Shown: positions 28,469 to 37,274 of the stretch, piece after piece | Numbering within the stretch: the stretch's first letter is position 1 | Layout: every line of letters begins with the position of its first letter | Source: Pelagicoccus albus | Lineage (GTDB): Bacteria > Verrucomicrobiota > Verrucomicrobiia > Opitutales > Opitutaceae | Assembly (NCBI RefSeq): GCF_014230145.1 | Contig: NZ_JACHVC010000012.1 | Span: 439,001 to 503,000 of the forward strand | DNA: 64,000 bases | Reading direction: 5' to 3' | Position numbers and translations under genes: made by a program | Notes under the pieces: generated by a model | Database searches by the model: none | What the model saw: only the letters and a program-made list of their open reading frames with translations | What the model was told of the DNA's origin: nothing

Positions 28469-28909
28469 TTAGCCGACTATCACATCGGCGTGAAAAGCCT
28501 GCCAGTCATCAAGGTTGTTCAAATTGACCGCATCGAGAATACTGCCGTCGTCCTCTAGGCCGCAGGCGGAAAGAATTTCCTTACGGACATCGTCAGAATG
28601 GTTGTAGCCAACGATACTTGCATTGAGCTTTGATACAGCTTCAGCGTCCAAAGCGCCGCCTTTCTGCTCAAGTAATCAAGCTTCGAGCTGAGGATAGCTG
28701 GGCTTGCTTTTCATGAACGCGAGAAAATATGCGTTAGCGATTCCGAGGGCGTCGAGCACCATTTGATCGTATCCAGCGCCGATACCAGGGTAGTCGCTGT
28801 TGAGCTTGCCAGCGAGCTCGAGGGATACCTTTTGCCAGAGTCGCGGAAGATGTAGCACTCCAAGCGGTCCACTGACACCAGAACTTATTAAGGGGATTAT
28901 TTGGCTCAT
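28469..28909 (-). pseudogene. DUF5069 gene interrupted by one in-frame TGA
   Basis: One continuous 147-codon frame encodes a DUF5069 protein (MSQIIPLISSGVSGPLGVLH..., GIGAGYDQMVLDALG, then NASIVGYNHSDDVRK and DAVNLNNLDDWQAFH), a small cytosolic family common in Verrucomicrobiota and Planctomycetota. A single TGA at 28676-28678 splits it after EA and before LLEQKGG. The reading frame is the same on both sides and both halves are well conserved. The family usually has Trp at this point, so a TGG to TGA change fits. The call is either a recent nonsense mutation, a sequencing error, or readthrough. The terminator behind it is intact, suggesting recent damage. Confidence 0.85.
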
Positions 28910-28974
28910 ATATTATTGGGTTGGTTTAGGGTTTCCGAATAGTCCGCAGCAGTGTGAATTAGCAAACGAGTCGG

Positions 28975-29874
28975 TTAGCTGCGATCCTTGAAAGTGAGTT
29001 CCGAAATAGCGGATTTATCCATCTGCCCCTTTCCGATCTTCGTAAGCTTATCGTACTGCGCCTTAGTCGCGTCATTCAAAGGAAGCGTGACTCCGGCTCC
29101 ATCAGCGAGAGCTTTGGCTATACCACTGTCTTTCGCAGCATGTTCCGCCATAAACCAGGCATCGTGGTCACGATTAATCATATCCTCAGCGTCTGTCTCT
29201 AGCACTCTGCTGTTCGCTCCCGTCTGAGCAAAAACCTCGCACACCATCTTCAAGTCCAGTCCCAAGGCATCCGCGAGCCCAAGCCCTTCCGCCAAACCAG
29301 CTGTGTTGATATTCATGACCATATTGACCAGAGCCTTCATTTGGGACGCTTTCCCTAGGCCACCGATGTGCTTCAAGTTCACACTCATAAGCTCCAGAAT
29401 TGGTCTTACTTTTTCGAATACAGATTCCTTGCCCCCGATCATGAGGTAGAGAGTGCCTTCGCGAGCTTGGCTTATGCTGGAAGCCATTGACCCCTCTATG
29501 GCATTCGCTCCCGCCTCCTCAGCAGCCTCAGCGATTTCCATCTGAATTTTCGGAGTCAAGGTAGCGCAATTCACGAAGATCTTTCCGGCTGCTCCCTGCA
29601 AAAGGTTATCTCCGTCTCCCTTGAAAATTTTGAGCATCGCAGCGTCGTTGCTAACCACTGTAAAGATCACATCGGCCAGAGAGGTCAGCTCCGCCAAACT
29701 TTCACAGCATTTGGCTCCGAGTTCGGCAGCCAGTGACGAAGCTTGCTCCTTATCTGAATCATTGACCGCAGTAATTTCGTACCCGCAATCCTTGAGGCGA
29801 CGCGCCATATTCGCGCCCATACGACCAACTCCTACGAAGGCTATCTTTTCAGTTTTCTCAGCGTTTGTATTCAT
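28975..29874 (-). CDS. 3-hydroxyisobutyrate dehydrogenase-family oxidoreductase
   Basis: A 299-residue beta-hydroxyacid dehydrogenase. FVGVGRMGANMARRL is the NAD(P) fingerprint, GSMASSISQAREGTL the substrate-binding loop (family GS/AxxxA), and GGLGKASQMKALVNMVMN contains the catalytic Lys and the following Asn. The size and two-domain layout are standard. The precise acid is unknown (tartronate semialdehyde, 3-hydroxyisobutyrate and succinic semialdehyde reductases all share this fold). Its upstream region carries a sequence shared with the promoter of the adjacent arsR-type gene, implying control by that regulator. Confidence 0.9.
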   Translation of the reverse strand: MNTNAEKTEKIAFVGVGRMGANMARRLKDCGYEITAVNDSDKEQASSLAAELGAKCCESLAELTSLADVIFTVVSNDAAMLKIFKGDGDNLLQGAAGKIFVNCATLTPKIQMEIAEAAEEAGANAIEGSMASSISQAREGTLYLMIGGKESVFEKVRPILELMSVNLKHIGGLGKASQMKALVNMVMNINTAGLAEGLGLADALGLDLKMVCEVFAQTGANSRVLETDAEDMINRDHDAWFMAEHAAKDSGIAKALADGAGVTLPLNDATKAQYDKLTKIGKGQMDKSAISELTFKDRS

Positions 29875-29913
29875 AAAGCGCTTATTGTTTTCTCCTGATT
29901 GGCGTTTATTTAA

Positions 29914-29933
29914 ATATCTAGGTATTTCGATTT
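29914..29933. promoter_or_regulatory. Operator-like site A, upstream of the dehydrogenase gene
   Basis: ATATC-TAGG-TATTTCGATTT lies about 40 bases before the start of the dehydrogenase gene. It matches site B (30301-30320) at 17 of 20 positions. The core is an imperfect inverted repeat of TCGA-type half sites six bases apart. Confidence 0.5.
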
Positions 29934-29955
29934 GTATCCTGTAAAAAAGAACGTG

Positions 29956-30258
29956 CTAGAGCTGAGTCTTGAGCTCTTTGATGTATGCCTTGATCGTTGC
30001 TTCATTGCGGCTGTAGTAAGTCCATTTTCCAATCCGTACTGGTACCACCAAATCGCTTCGCTGCAAAATGGACAAATAGTGGGAGGTGGTTGATTGGGAC
30101 ATCCCCGTCTTTTCTTGGATAACCGCAACGCACACCCCGTCCGAAAAATCCTTCCCGTCTTTGTGTGGTCGGAAATTTCCCTCCGGGTCTCCGAGCCAGC
30201 GCACTATGTCGAAACGAGTCTCGTTCGCTAAGGCTTTCGTCACTTCCACTACGTTCAT
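29956..30258 (-). CDS. ArsR-family winged-helix transcriptional regulator
   Basis: A 100-residue repressor-type DNA-binding protein. ALANETRFDIVRWLGDPEG is the first helix pair, CVAVIQEKTGMSQSTTSHYLSILQRSDLVV is the helix-turn-helix with SQSTTSHYLSIL as recognition helix, and VRIGKWTYYSRN is the beta-wing. No CxC metal motif of metal-sensing ArsR proteins is present; the single Cys in GVCVAV is not enough, so the signal is probably an organic ligand or another protein. It is transcribed toward the dehydrogenase gene and both have a shared upstream site. Confidence 0.92.
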   Translation of the reverse strand: MNVVEVTKALANETRFDIVRWLGDPEGNFRPHKDGKDFSDGVCVAVIQEKTGMSQSTTSHYLSILQRSDLVVPVRIGKWTYYSRNEATIKAYIKELKTQL

Positions 30259-30300
30259 CGAAACCTAAATAAATACAGCTCTAGGTCAGCGTCAAGGAAC

Positions 30301-30320
30301 ATATCGACATATTTCGATTT
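30301..30320. promoter_or_regulatory. Operator-like site B, upstream of the ArsR-family gene
   Basis: ATATC-GACA-TATTTCGATTT lies about 43 bases before the start of the ArsR-family gene and matches site A (29914-29933) at 17 of 20 positions. It contains ATCGA and TCGAT separated by six bases, a perfect inverted repeat. It is a likely autoregulatory site. Confidence 0.5.
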
Positions 30321-30354
30321 ATAGTAGCGGGTAATGTATGGACTGGGCTAGATT

Positions 30355-31131
30355 CTATTGTTTTCGAACCTTGTATCGAGCCACAGCCAGAAGAAGGAGA
30401 GCTGATACAAATCCGAGCGTGGAGGACGAATCCGGCACGGATACTTTGATCTCGTCAAAGTAGGCAGTGCTAGATTCTTGATCGTCTCCGTACAAACCAA
30501 GAGCTATACGGTAGATACCATCTGCAGGAGCTACAAAGGACCAATTTTGCCAGTCGCCGACTCCTCCGAGAGGGATAAAATATCCATTTATATAATACGA
30601 ATTCTCTACATCTAAAACGCTTTGTTCCCAAAGCAAACTGCCATCGATACTAACAGTCGCCTGATCCGCATCAAACGGAGGATAATCATTGGTCTCAAAC
30701 CGAGCCCAGCCAGAAACGCGCTCACCCTTTTCCAGTGCGATGTCCTGATAAAGGCCAAATCCGTAGTAAGCGATTCCTAGCCCCCACTGACTTCCCAAGG
30801 GATCAAGAAAATCGATCCAAAAATCGGACGCTTGGGTAGAATAGAGCTGGAGCATGTTACCAGAGCTTCCGAGCGTCGAAGCGGGTGTGGACACAAACCC
30901 TTCTGAAGAGTCTGTAAACAAGCTGATGGTATTATAGGAGAATGGATAATCGGTTTCACCAGTATCCCAATTAATCAAGGTGCTTGAAGAGCCGCCATTG
31001 GCCCAAAGGAACACGTTCCAACCATTAATACGATCTTCAAAACTTCCGTTCTCGATAGACTCCGCTAGCGGGGCTAGGAGAGAGGCAAAAGCGATAAAAG
31101 CCGACACAACAGCAAGGGGTAACCGTTTCAT
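30355..31131 (-). CDS. Exported protein with VPDS-type C-terminal sorting signal (copy 1)
   Basis: About 258 residues. A signal peptide (MKRLPLAVVSAFIAFASLLAPLAES) is followed by ENGSFEDRINGWNVFLW, a start typical of jelly-roll or carbohydrate-binding-like modules, a beta-rich body, and FDEIKVSVPDSSST, a hydrophobic helix and a basic tail (RYKVRKQ). VPDS plus helix plus basic end is the VPDSG-CTERM form of the PEP-CTERM/exosortase signal described in Verrucomicrobiota, so the protein is probably cleaved and attached at the surface or exported matrix. The start at 31131 was chosen for the signal peptide. It is paralogous to the next gene. Confidence 0.8.
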   Translation of the reverse strand: MKRLPLAVVSAFIAFASLLAPLAESIENGSFEDRINGWNVFLWANGGSSSTLINWDTGETDYPFSYNTISLFTDSSEGFVSTPASTLGSSGNMLQLYSTQASDFWIDFLDPLGSQWGLGIAYYGFGLYQDIALEKGERVSGWARFETNDYPPFDADQATVSIDGSLLWEQSVLDVENSYYINGYFIPLGGVGDWQNWSFVAPADGIYRIALGLYGDDQESSTAYFDEIKVSVPDSSSTLGFVSALLLLAVARYKVRKQ

Positions 31132-31305
31132 AAATACATAAGGTTGAATTTTGGAGTTAGAGGAAAATACAAGATAACCGGTATCGTGAATTTCGCGAGC
31201 GAAAGCGGTTTCCAAGACTACCAGTTGAGACATCGTCCTTACCCTTACGCACCCCGATAATGGGCCGAAGCCTGGCTAGTCTAGAGCTTTCTGAATACAG
31301 CGAGG

Positions 31306-32064
31306 TCAATTTCTCCGATTTCGTTTTCTGCCAATTGCAACAAACAATACAAACAAGGATATTATGAAGCTCATTCCTAAGTTCGAATCCGGCACCGTAA
31401 CTTTGATAGTATCGAAGTAAGCGGTACTCGAATCACCAAAGTCACCATAAAGATCCAATGACAGACGATAGGTGCCACTGCTAGAGGCGTAGAACGACCA
31501 GTACTGCCATCCACTATCACCAACATCCAAACTTGGCCAGGGCTTAGAAAAATCTGACGCCCCTACCGACCAGACGACAGAGTCATTAACCGCCACCGTC
31601 GCGTGCGATCTATCACGTTCGTAAGCCGTCGTATCAAACCTCGCCCAGCCAGAAAGGATTTCTCCCTTTTCCAATTCAATGTCTTGATAGAACCCGAAGC
31701 CGTACTCTACAGGACGCATGATCCACAATTCATGATCTGGGCTTGTGATATGGTACCACAATGTCGGTTCCGTATAATACAACTGCAACATGCTCCCAGA
31801 AGGGCTCAGAGTAGATGCGGGATTGGTGACAAAGCCTTCCGTAGGATCGCTGAACAGTGGGATTGTTATATAATCATAAGGATACTCTAAGCCTGGCCAG
31901 TCGTAGCTCCACAAAAACGGGCCTTCCGTATAATCAGTCCACAAGAAAGGTGACCATCCACTGATGCCATCTTCAAAGCTGCCGTTCTCAATACAAACGA
32001 CCTCTTGCAGGGGAAAAATAGCCGCCACTAAGACGGCGACGAGACAAGTCTTAAGCGATTTCAT
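31306..32064 (-). CDS. Exported protein with VPDS-type C-terminal sorting signal (copy 2)
   Basis: A 252-residue paralogue of the preceding gene. It shares ENGSFEDGISGWSPFLW after the signal peptide, the central EGFVTNPASTLSPSGSMLQLYYTE block, VEYGFGFYQDIELEKGEILSGWARFDT, and the end STAYFDTIKVTVPDSNLGMS, then a hydrophobic helix and RKRNRRN. The tail is VPDSN rather than VPDSG/S. Neither copy has catalytic motifs; the beta-sandwich may bind a glycan. The pair is a local tandem duplication that has diverged considerably. Confidence 0.8.
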   Translation of the reverse strand: MKSLKTCLVAVLVAAIFPLQEVVCIENGSFEDGISGWSPFLWTDYTEGPFLWSYDWPGLEYPYDYITIPLFSDPTEGFVTNPASTLSPSGSMLQLYYTEPTLWYHITSPDHELWIMRPVEYGFGFYQDIELEKGEILSGWARFDTTAYERDRSHATVAVNDSVVWSVGASDFSKPWPSLDVGDSGWQYWSFYASSSGTYRLSLDLYGDFGDSSTAYFDTIKVTVPDSNLGMSFIISLFVLFVAIGRKRNRRN

Positions 32065-32335
32065 TGGCTCTGGGGTTAGGGGATTTCAAAAACCGAAACC
32101 GGAGGATACGAAAGCTGATCGTTTGCCTCAATCTTACATTCCTCCACCCCTCCCCCATTTTGAACCGAGCAGTTCTCCTACGGAACTGCGAGCAGCCCCC
32201 TTGAACACGTAAGACTATCCTCCAACACTGAGAGCGACACAATCGATCGGCCTCGGGTATATTCTCTCTCGAACGCCAACAAAGACGGCCCCACCCAGCA
32301 ATCTGATATTCATCTCAAACGTGGATTCAGCCACT

Positions 32336-32830
32336 ATGAAAACCGAATCCATCCATCCAGGCACCACAATCGGGCACGTCCATTTGAAGGTCGCTAATCT
32401 GGAACGCTCCCTCGATTTCTACCAAGGCGTGCTCGGCTTCGAGCTAACCCAACGGTTTGGATCGGACGCGGCTTTCGTTTCCGCTGGTGGCTACCATCAC
32501 CAGATCGGCCTAAACTGCTGGGAGAGCAAAAGCGGCCCGGCTCCTTCATTCGGCACCACCGGCTTGTACCACTTTGCAATTCTATATCCGACTCGAGCCG
32601 CCCTCGCCGATGCGGTAAAGCGTTTGCAAGACGCAAAGATACCTTTGGACGGAGCTGCCGACCATGGAGTTAGCGAGGCCATATATCTGCGCGATCCGGA
32701 CCAAAACGGCTTGGAGCTCTACTGGGATCGACCGAAAGAAGATTGGCCACGGGACAAAGATGGCGGCTTGGCCATGTATACGGCTCCCCTCGATCTTCGA
32801 TCCCTCATGAGCGTGTTGCAGGACGGGTAA
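32336..32830 (+). CDS. VOC (glyoxalase/extradiol dioxygenase fold) protein
   Basis: A 164-residue, two-module vicinal-oxygen-chelate protein resembling the catechol 2,3-dioxygenase CatE group. The metal ligands appear as GHVHLKVANLERSLDFYQGVLGF (His), LYHFAILYP (His) and NGLELYWDRP (Glu). It has a typical small size for a single-chain homodimer. The start at 32336 is an ATG; a GTG five codons upstream is possible. The substrate is unknown. Confidence 0.88.
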   Translation: MKTESIHPGTTIGHVHLKVANLERSLDFYQGVLGFELTQRFGSDAAFVSAGGYHHQIGLNCWESKSGPAPSFGTTGLYHFAILYPTRAALADAVKRLQDAKIPLDGAADHGVSEAIYLRDPDQNGLELYWDRPKEDWPRDKDGGLAMYTAPLDLRSLMSVLQDG

Positions 32831-32892
32831 ATCTCATTCTGCCAAAGGGCGCTAGCCATGCGGCAAAAAGAGGCTAGGCTCCTTAGTTAAGT

Positions 32893-33492
32893 ATGCACTG
32901 GAGCAATATTTTATCAGCAGCCGTTACACTTTTCCTCATCATGGACCCGATTGGGAACGTGCCAGTGTTTCACGGGGTGCTTTCAAATCTGGACCCGAAT
33001 CGAAGGACCAAAGTCGTAACGAGAGAGCTCCTGATCGCCTTGGTCATTTTGGCAGGTTTCCTTTTCGCGGGCAACGCCATCTTGGCCTTCCTCGGCCTAA
33101 CGCAACCTTCCCTGAATATCGCTGGAGGAATTCTGCTATTCATCATTTCGCTGAAGATGATTTTCCCGAGTCCAGCGTCGCACTCCGAGGATACGGAGCG
33201 CGACGAGCCGTTCATCGTGCCCTTGGCGGTTCCAATGACAGCCGGGCCTTCGACCATCGCCGTATTGCTTCTATTGAGCTCATCCCAGCCTGAGCTTATT
33301 TGGGATTGGACCGTAGCATTGGTGTTAGCATGGCTGGCCGCCACAAGCATCCTGCTCGCCTCTTCCCGCTTAATGAAGCTGATCGGCGAACGCGGATCAA
33401 GGGCGCTCGAACGGCTGATGGGGATGGTGCTTGTAATTCTCGCAACCCAAATGCTTTTGAACGGCATTAGGAATTTCATAGAAAGCCTCTAG
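32893..33492 (+). CDS. MarC family membrane protein
   Basis: A 199-residue inner-membrane protein with six hydrophobic helices. LFLIMDPIGNVPVF in the first helix and PLAVPMTAGPSTIAVLLLLSS in the fourth are the two related half-motifs of the MarC (UPF0056) family. These proteins were once thought to be multidrug-resistance factors and are now regarded as transporters of unknown substrate. It is a single gene. Confidence 0.92.
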   Translation: MHWSNILSAAVTLFLIMDPIGNVPVFHGVLSNLDPNRRTKVVTRELLIALVILAGFLFAGNAILAFLGLTQPSLNIAGGILLFIISLKMIFPSPASHSEDTERDEPFIVPLAVPMTAGPSTIAVLLLLSSSQPELIWDWTVALVLAWLAATSILLASSRLMKLIGERGSRALERLMGMVLVILATQMLLNGIRNFIESL

Positions 33493-33725
33493 GCTCTTAA
33501 TCAGCCCAACGCGGCGGGGAGGTCGCCGTATCGGCTTTCCTGAGATCGGAGCGTATGGATTACTTTACCCGATTCTAGCCTGCTTCAAATTTCTACCACT
33601 CCCCCTGAGCGCCCCCTTAACGGTTGAAGTAAATGACAGCGAGAAGACTCCCGTTTTCCATTGCTCGATAACTCAATTGAAGCCAGCAATAGCCACGTTT
33701 CCCCGAAATTCAGCGGACAAAGAAA

Positions 33726-34322
33726 ATGGCGACAGAGAGAGAGAAAATGGTGGCGGGCGAGCCCTACTGGATTAACGACCCCGAGCTAGTCGAAGTACGC
33801 TATGTCACACGAGAACGAGTCGACGAATTCAATGCCCTTGGCCCCAGGGAAGTTGATAAAAAACAAGAGCTCCAGCGCCAGATTTTCGGTAGCGTCGGCA
33901 ACAACGTCCACATGGAGAAACCCATCCGCATCGACTACGGCTTCAACACTCATTTCGGAAACAACGTCTTCATCAACTTCAACCTCGTGATCCTAGATTG
34001 CGGTAAGATCACGGTCGGCGACAACGTCTTCATCGCTCCCAATGTCCAGTTCTACACCGCGCTACATCCTATCGACATAGCGGAGCGCGCCAAGCACCTC
34101 GGAACCACTAAACCAATACACATCGGAAACGACGTCTGGATCGGCGGTGGGTGCATCATCATGCCGGGCGTCACTATCGGCAATGGAGCGACCATCGGCG
34201 CTGGCAGCGTAGTGACTCGGGACATTCCGCCGGACACTGTCGCCTACGGAAACCCCTGCAAAGTCGGAAGAGTCCTTAAGGAGGACGCTCGCTCAGAAAT
34301 CGCCGGCGGATCTGCCAGCTAG
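33726..34322 (+). CDS. Maltose/galactoside O-acetyltransferase-family hexapeptide acetyltransferase
   Basis: A 198-residue acetyl-CoA transferase of the LacA/Maa group. The N-terminal helical motif ([18 protein letters not shown]) is followed by a left-handed beta-helix with hexapeptide repeats: [38 protein letters not shown] and [13 protein letters not shown]. The catalytic histidine is in ALHPID. The product is probably an acetylated sugar. The glycosyltransferase next door, convergent, is consistent with surface-glycan work, but they are not in one operon. Confidence 0.9.
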   Translation: MATEREKMVAGEPYWINDPELVEVRYVTRERVDEFNALGPREVDKKQELQRQIFGSVGNNVHMEKPIRIDYGFNTHFGNNVFINFNLVILDCGKITVGDNVFIAPNVQFYTALHPIDIAERAKHLGTTKPIHIGNDVWIGGGCIIMPGVTIGNGATIGAGSVVTRDIPPDTVAYGNPCKVGRVLKEDARSEIAGGSAS

Positions 34323-34342
34323 GAAACGGCTTCAGCCGAAGG

Positions 34343-35245
34343 TCAGGCGAAGGGTGGCAAATCCAGCCTGTCCCACTTCCAAAGATCCTTGCCTCGAAAG
34401 ATTCTGGAATCACGTGTCCGGTGCTCCACTCCCACTCGATAGCTTTTGATAAATGCTCCAAGGCTGCTGAGCCAGAAAGGACGCGTCCTGCAACTCAAGG
34501 CTAGCATGAAAGGCATTTTGAGAAACTTGTATAGCGAAACCGCTCCAGTGAAATAGCGGCCGTGCAGATAACCTAAGCCCCGTGCATAGCAATTGGACTT
34601 ATAGGAATCCTCTCCATCCACGAGCTCTCTGTCATGCACAAGTACAAAGCGTCGATCTAAGACAATCTTGTGCCCATCCCTCCAGCACCGAATCGAATAA
34701 TCCAGCTCTTCATTATATATCCAGCCAAGTTCGTCTGGATTTTGGAAACCGCCTGATTTCTTGAAATGGTCAGTACGAATCAAACAGCCACAAAGCACAA
34801 AGTAACGCACCTCCCTCAGCTCGTACGCGTCTACATGGAGTTCAAAGCTATCCTTCGGTCCACGAACGTCCAAAGCCATCACCGAAATGTCTAGATCCTT
34901 CTCCATCGACTCGATGACATCGCAAATATCTCCATTAACCGGATACGCGTCGTCATCGATACTCAGATAATAATCGGTCTCCACCATGGAACCGATATTG
35001 TTACGCTGGAAGACACATCCCCTCGATTCCTCGTAGCGCTTGAAGACGATATCCATGGGAAACTCAGACAAATCGAAATCGATGGGCTTTTTCGATCCAT
35101 CATCCACAATCACCATTTTGACATCCCCCAAGCCTACTTCCACAAGCTTCTGCAAGGTCAGCTTTAGGCCAGGCCAATTATTGTAGGCGGAGATTCCGAT
35201 GGTTAGTTTGTCGAGGAGTTCAGAACGTCTTTCACAAGGATACAT
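34343..35245 (-). CDS. Family 2 glycosyltransferase
   Basis: A 300-residue GT-A enzyme. LTIGISAYNNWPGLKLTLQKL is the nucleotide-sugar entry strand, VDDGSKKP the first acidic motif, and LSIDDDAYPV the DxD metal site. A distal segment, GWIYNEELDYSIRCWRDGHKI, holds the likely general base region (ED-like in NEELDY). It is cytoplasmic or peripheral to the membrane. No neighbouring polysaccharide operon is visible; the hexapeptide acetyltransferase lies just past its end on the other strand. Confidence 0.9.
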   Translation of the reverse strand: MYPCERRSELLDKLTIGISAYNNWPGLKLTLQKLVEVGLGDVKMVIVDDGSKKPIDFDLSEFPMDIVFKRYEESRGCVFQRNNIGSMVETDYYLSIDDDAYPVNGDICDVIESMEKDLDISVMALDVRGPKDSFELHVDAYELREVRYFVLCGCLIRTDHFKKSGGFQNPDELGWIYNEELDYSIRCWRDGHKIVLDRRFVLVHDRELVDGEDSYKSNCYARGLGYLHGRYFTGAVSLYKFLKMPFMLALSCRTRPFWLSSLGAFIKSYRVGVEHRTRDSRIFRGKDLWKWDRLDLPPFA

Positions 35246-35478
35246 GTCTATCCAGTAAGTCTAGGCTTAGGTTAATGGTTATTCTTACGCCCAGTAAGGA
35301 GGAGGCCTAGGCGAAGACACATACCTTTGAAGGACTCACCCCTGAGTGAAAGGCTAAAAGGACCGATAAACCCAATGTAGGTCTCAGGCTTAAGACCCGT
35401 TAAGCCAAGCCCTAGTCTAAATTACTCATGAAGTCCCTTAGACCCCAGAAATCAACATGAGAGGGTCCCAGCATTGGG

Positions 35479-35913
35479 CTAATCAATCTCCAGTGTCAGG
35501 ATTCTCCAGCGCTGATCTCGAAGCACCAGTCTCGCGGAGAACTCATGGCTAAATCCAGCTCGAGTTTCAACTCTTCCTTCCAATACGAGATTTGGCCCCC
35601 GATATCCGTTTTCTTGAATCTCATAACCATAGATGTCACGGGACATCGAAACGTAGCCGACCAAAAGCTCTTGATGCTCCTCGTAAAATTCATCCACGCC
35701 TCGCTCTACCTTGCGGGGACTGTACTCGTAGCGATCCAGAAGATTGGCGCCTCGGCGAGGGTCCCCTTCTTTCCCAGCCATCATGAATTGGTCCAAGGTC
35801 AGAAGGACGGACCTCAAAGCTGGAGCTTGATCGAATTCGCTCTGCCCCAACGAAAGAGCAGTGGCTGCAAGCCAGCAGGACAGAACGATTCGCCTCAGGA
35901 AACGGTTCATCAT
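35479..35913 (-). CDS. Small exported protein of unknown family
   Basis: About 145 residues. A signal peptide (MMNRFLRRIVLSCWLAATALSLGQS) is followed by an alpha+beta domain with a helix (LLTLDQFMMAGKEGDPRRGANLL), a YGYEIQENGYRGPNLVLEG strand pair and the end ARLVLRDQRWRILTLEID. The overall feel is of a cone-shaped NTF2/DUF4019-like domain, in which small exported proteins carry a helix then four curved strands, but no family is recognised with confidence. An upstream ATG at 35931 is an alternative start. Confidence 0.6.
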   Translation of the reverse strand: MMNRFLRRIVLSCWLAATALSLGQSEFDQAPALRSVLLTLDQFMMAGKEGDPRRGANLLDRYEYSPRKVERGVDEFYEEHQELLVGYVSMSRDIYGYEIQENGYRGPNLVLEGRVETRAGFSHEFSARLVLRDQRWRILTLEID

Positions 35914-36094
35914 AAAGGGGACCTTTCCCATGACACTCTCTAGGCCTGAGGTCAATGTAGGAAGAAGCTCACTGAGGGGCCTTACGAAAAAGAGAGACAA
36001 AACTGACTGGGCAAAAAAACTGCTCCCAACTCAAATAATTCCCTAACCGATTCGAGCAAAACCCTTGTTTAAAAGACCTTAGCAAAACCGCAGC

Positions 36095-37147
36095 GTGGAA
36101 CCCATCGACTTGAATGCACCCTTAACCCGAACAGCCTCTGCAGAGGGAAAAATTTGGAACTACTTCGGCGGCACCGCTTATCTTGGCCTACAAACGCTTC
36201 CCGAATTCCAAGAGCGTTACATCGAGAACGTTCTCAGGTTCGGAACCGCCTACGGTGCCTCACGGGAAGCGAACGTTAGGTTTCCCGTGTACAACGAAGT
36301 AGAATCTCTGCTGGCAGACTGGCTCGGGCATGAAGAAGCCCTGACGCTCTCATCCGGATATCTAGCGAGCCAATTAGTCTGCCAAACCTTGGCCGCCAAG
36401 GGTCACACCACCTATCAAGTGAAGGGAGCGCACGCGTCCCTGAGCAATGGTTTCACGGAGAAATTATCGCTCGATTTCGAAACCCTCCGCGAAAAACTGA
36501 ACAAAGAGGAAACAGATGCCCTTCCCCCCGTTGTTATGTTGGACAGCATAGACTTCAGAGGTCTTCACTATCCAAGCTTTAGCGAACTGGCGAAGCTCCC
36601 TCTGGATCGCCTCATTCTTGTGGTGGACGATTCCCACGGGTTCGGAGTCATAGGAGAAGACGGGATAGGCTCCAGCCATGCGCTTCGAAAACTTGAGCCA
36701 ACAGAGCTGATCGTTTGCGGATCGCTCAACAAGGGATTGGCCACACAAGCCGGAGTTGTTTTGGCATCGTCAAAAAGGATTTCGGACCTGAAGAAAAACC
36801 CGATCTACTCGAGCGCCTCCCCTGCTTCACCAGCGAGTCTGCAAACCTTACTGGAGACAGTAGCCCTTAGGAGGACTCAATTCGAGAAACTGCAGGAAAA
36901 TCTAGCTGTATTCGAAAGGGGGACGGTCGGAATATCGTGGCTCCACCGCAATCAAGGCCATCCTGCGTACACCTGCGATTGCGAGGGAATCTCTCGATAT
37001 CTAGAGGAGCTAGATACCCTCATCACTAGCTTCGAATATCCCGCTCATAGCGGGCATACGATCAATCGAATTATCCTCTCAGCAGATCATCAAGCGAATG
37101 ACATCGAGAGATTGTGCAGGCTTTTGAACGAATTCGTATCCAGATAA
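36095..37147 (+). CDS. KAPA synthase-like alpha-oxoamine synthase (class II aminotransferase fold)
   Basis: A 350-residue PLP enzyme resembling BioF, Kbl and serine palmitoyltransferase. NYFGGTAYLGLQTLPE is the family entry, VDDSHGFGVIGEDGIG contains the Asp and His that hold PLP, and CGSLNKGLATQAGVV carries the Schiff-base Lys, a variant of the usual SFxKAxG. It starts at a GTG and is somewhat shorter than BioF (about 385). It could make an alpha-oxoamine from an amino acid and acyl-CoA. No bio gene is nearby, so biotin synthesis is not implied. Confidence 0.82.
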   Translation: MEPIDLNAPLTRTASAEGKIWNYFGGTAYLGLQTLPEFQERYIENVLRFGTAYGASREANVRFPVYNEVESLLADWLGHEEALTLSSGYLASQLVCQTLAAKGHTTYQVKGAHASLSNGFTEKLSLDFETLREKLNKEETDALPPVVMLDSIDFRGLHYPSFSELAKLPLDRLILVVDDSHGFGVIGEDGIGSSHALRKLEPTELIVCGSLNKGLATQAGVVLASSKRISDLKKNPIYSSASPASPASLQTLLETVALRRTQFEKLQENLAVFERGTVGISWLHRNQGHPAYTCDCEGISRYLEELDTLITSFEYPAHSGHTINRIILSADHQANDIERLCRLLNEFVSR

Positions 37148-37274
37148 CGGATGAATTTTTATTTCAAAAATCTAAGAACTCAAAGTAAAGCAAACTTCAA
37201 CAACGGGGAAAAAGTCAGACACAAGCGTCACACTCTTGAAATTCGCACGGTCAGTTCTGCAATGCGCAAGACCA

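Noticed and set aside
28676..28678. TGA in the DUF5069 gene as a selenocysteine codon
   Set aside because: The family has Trp, not Cys, at this place and no redox motif surrounds it. Readthrough cannot be excluded, but selenocysteine is improbable.
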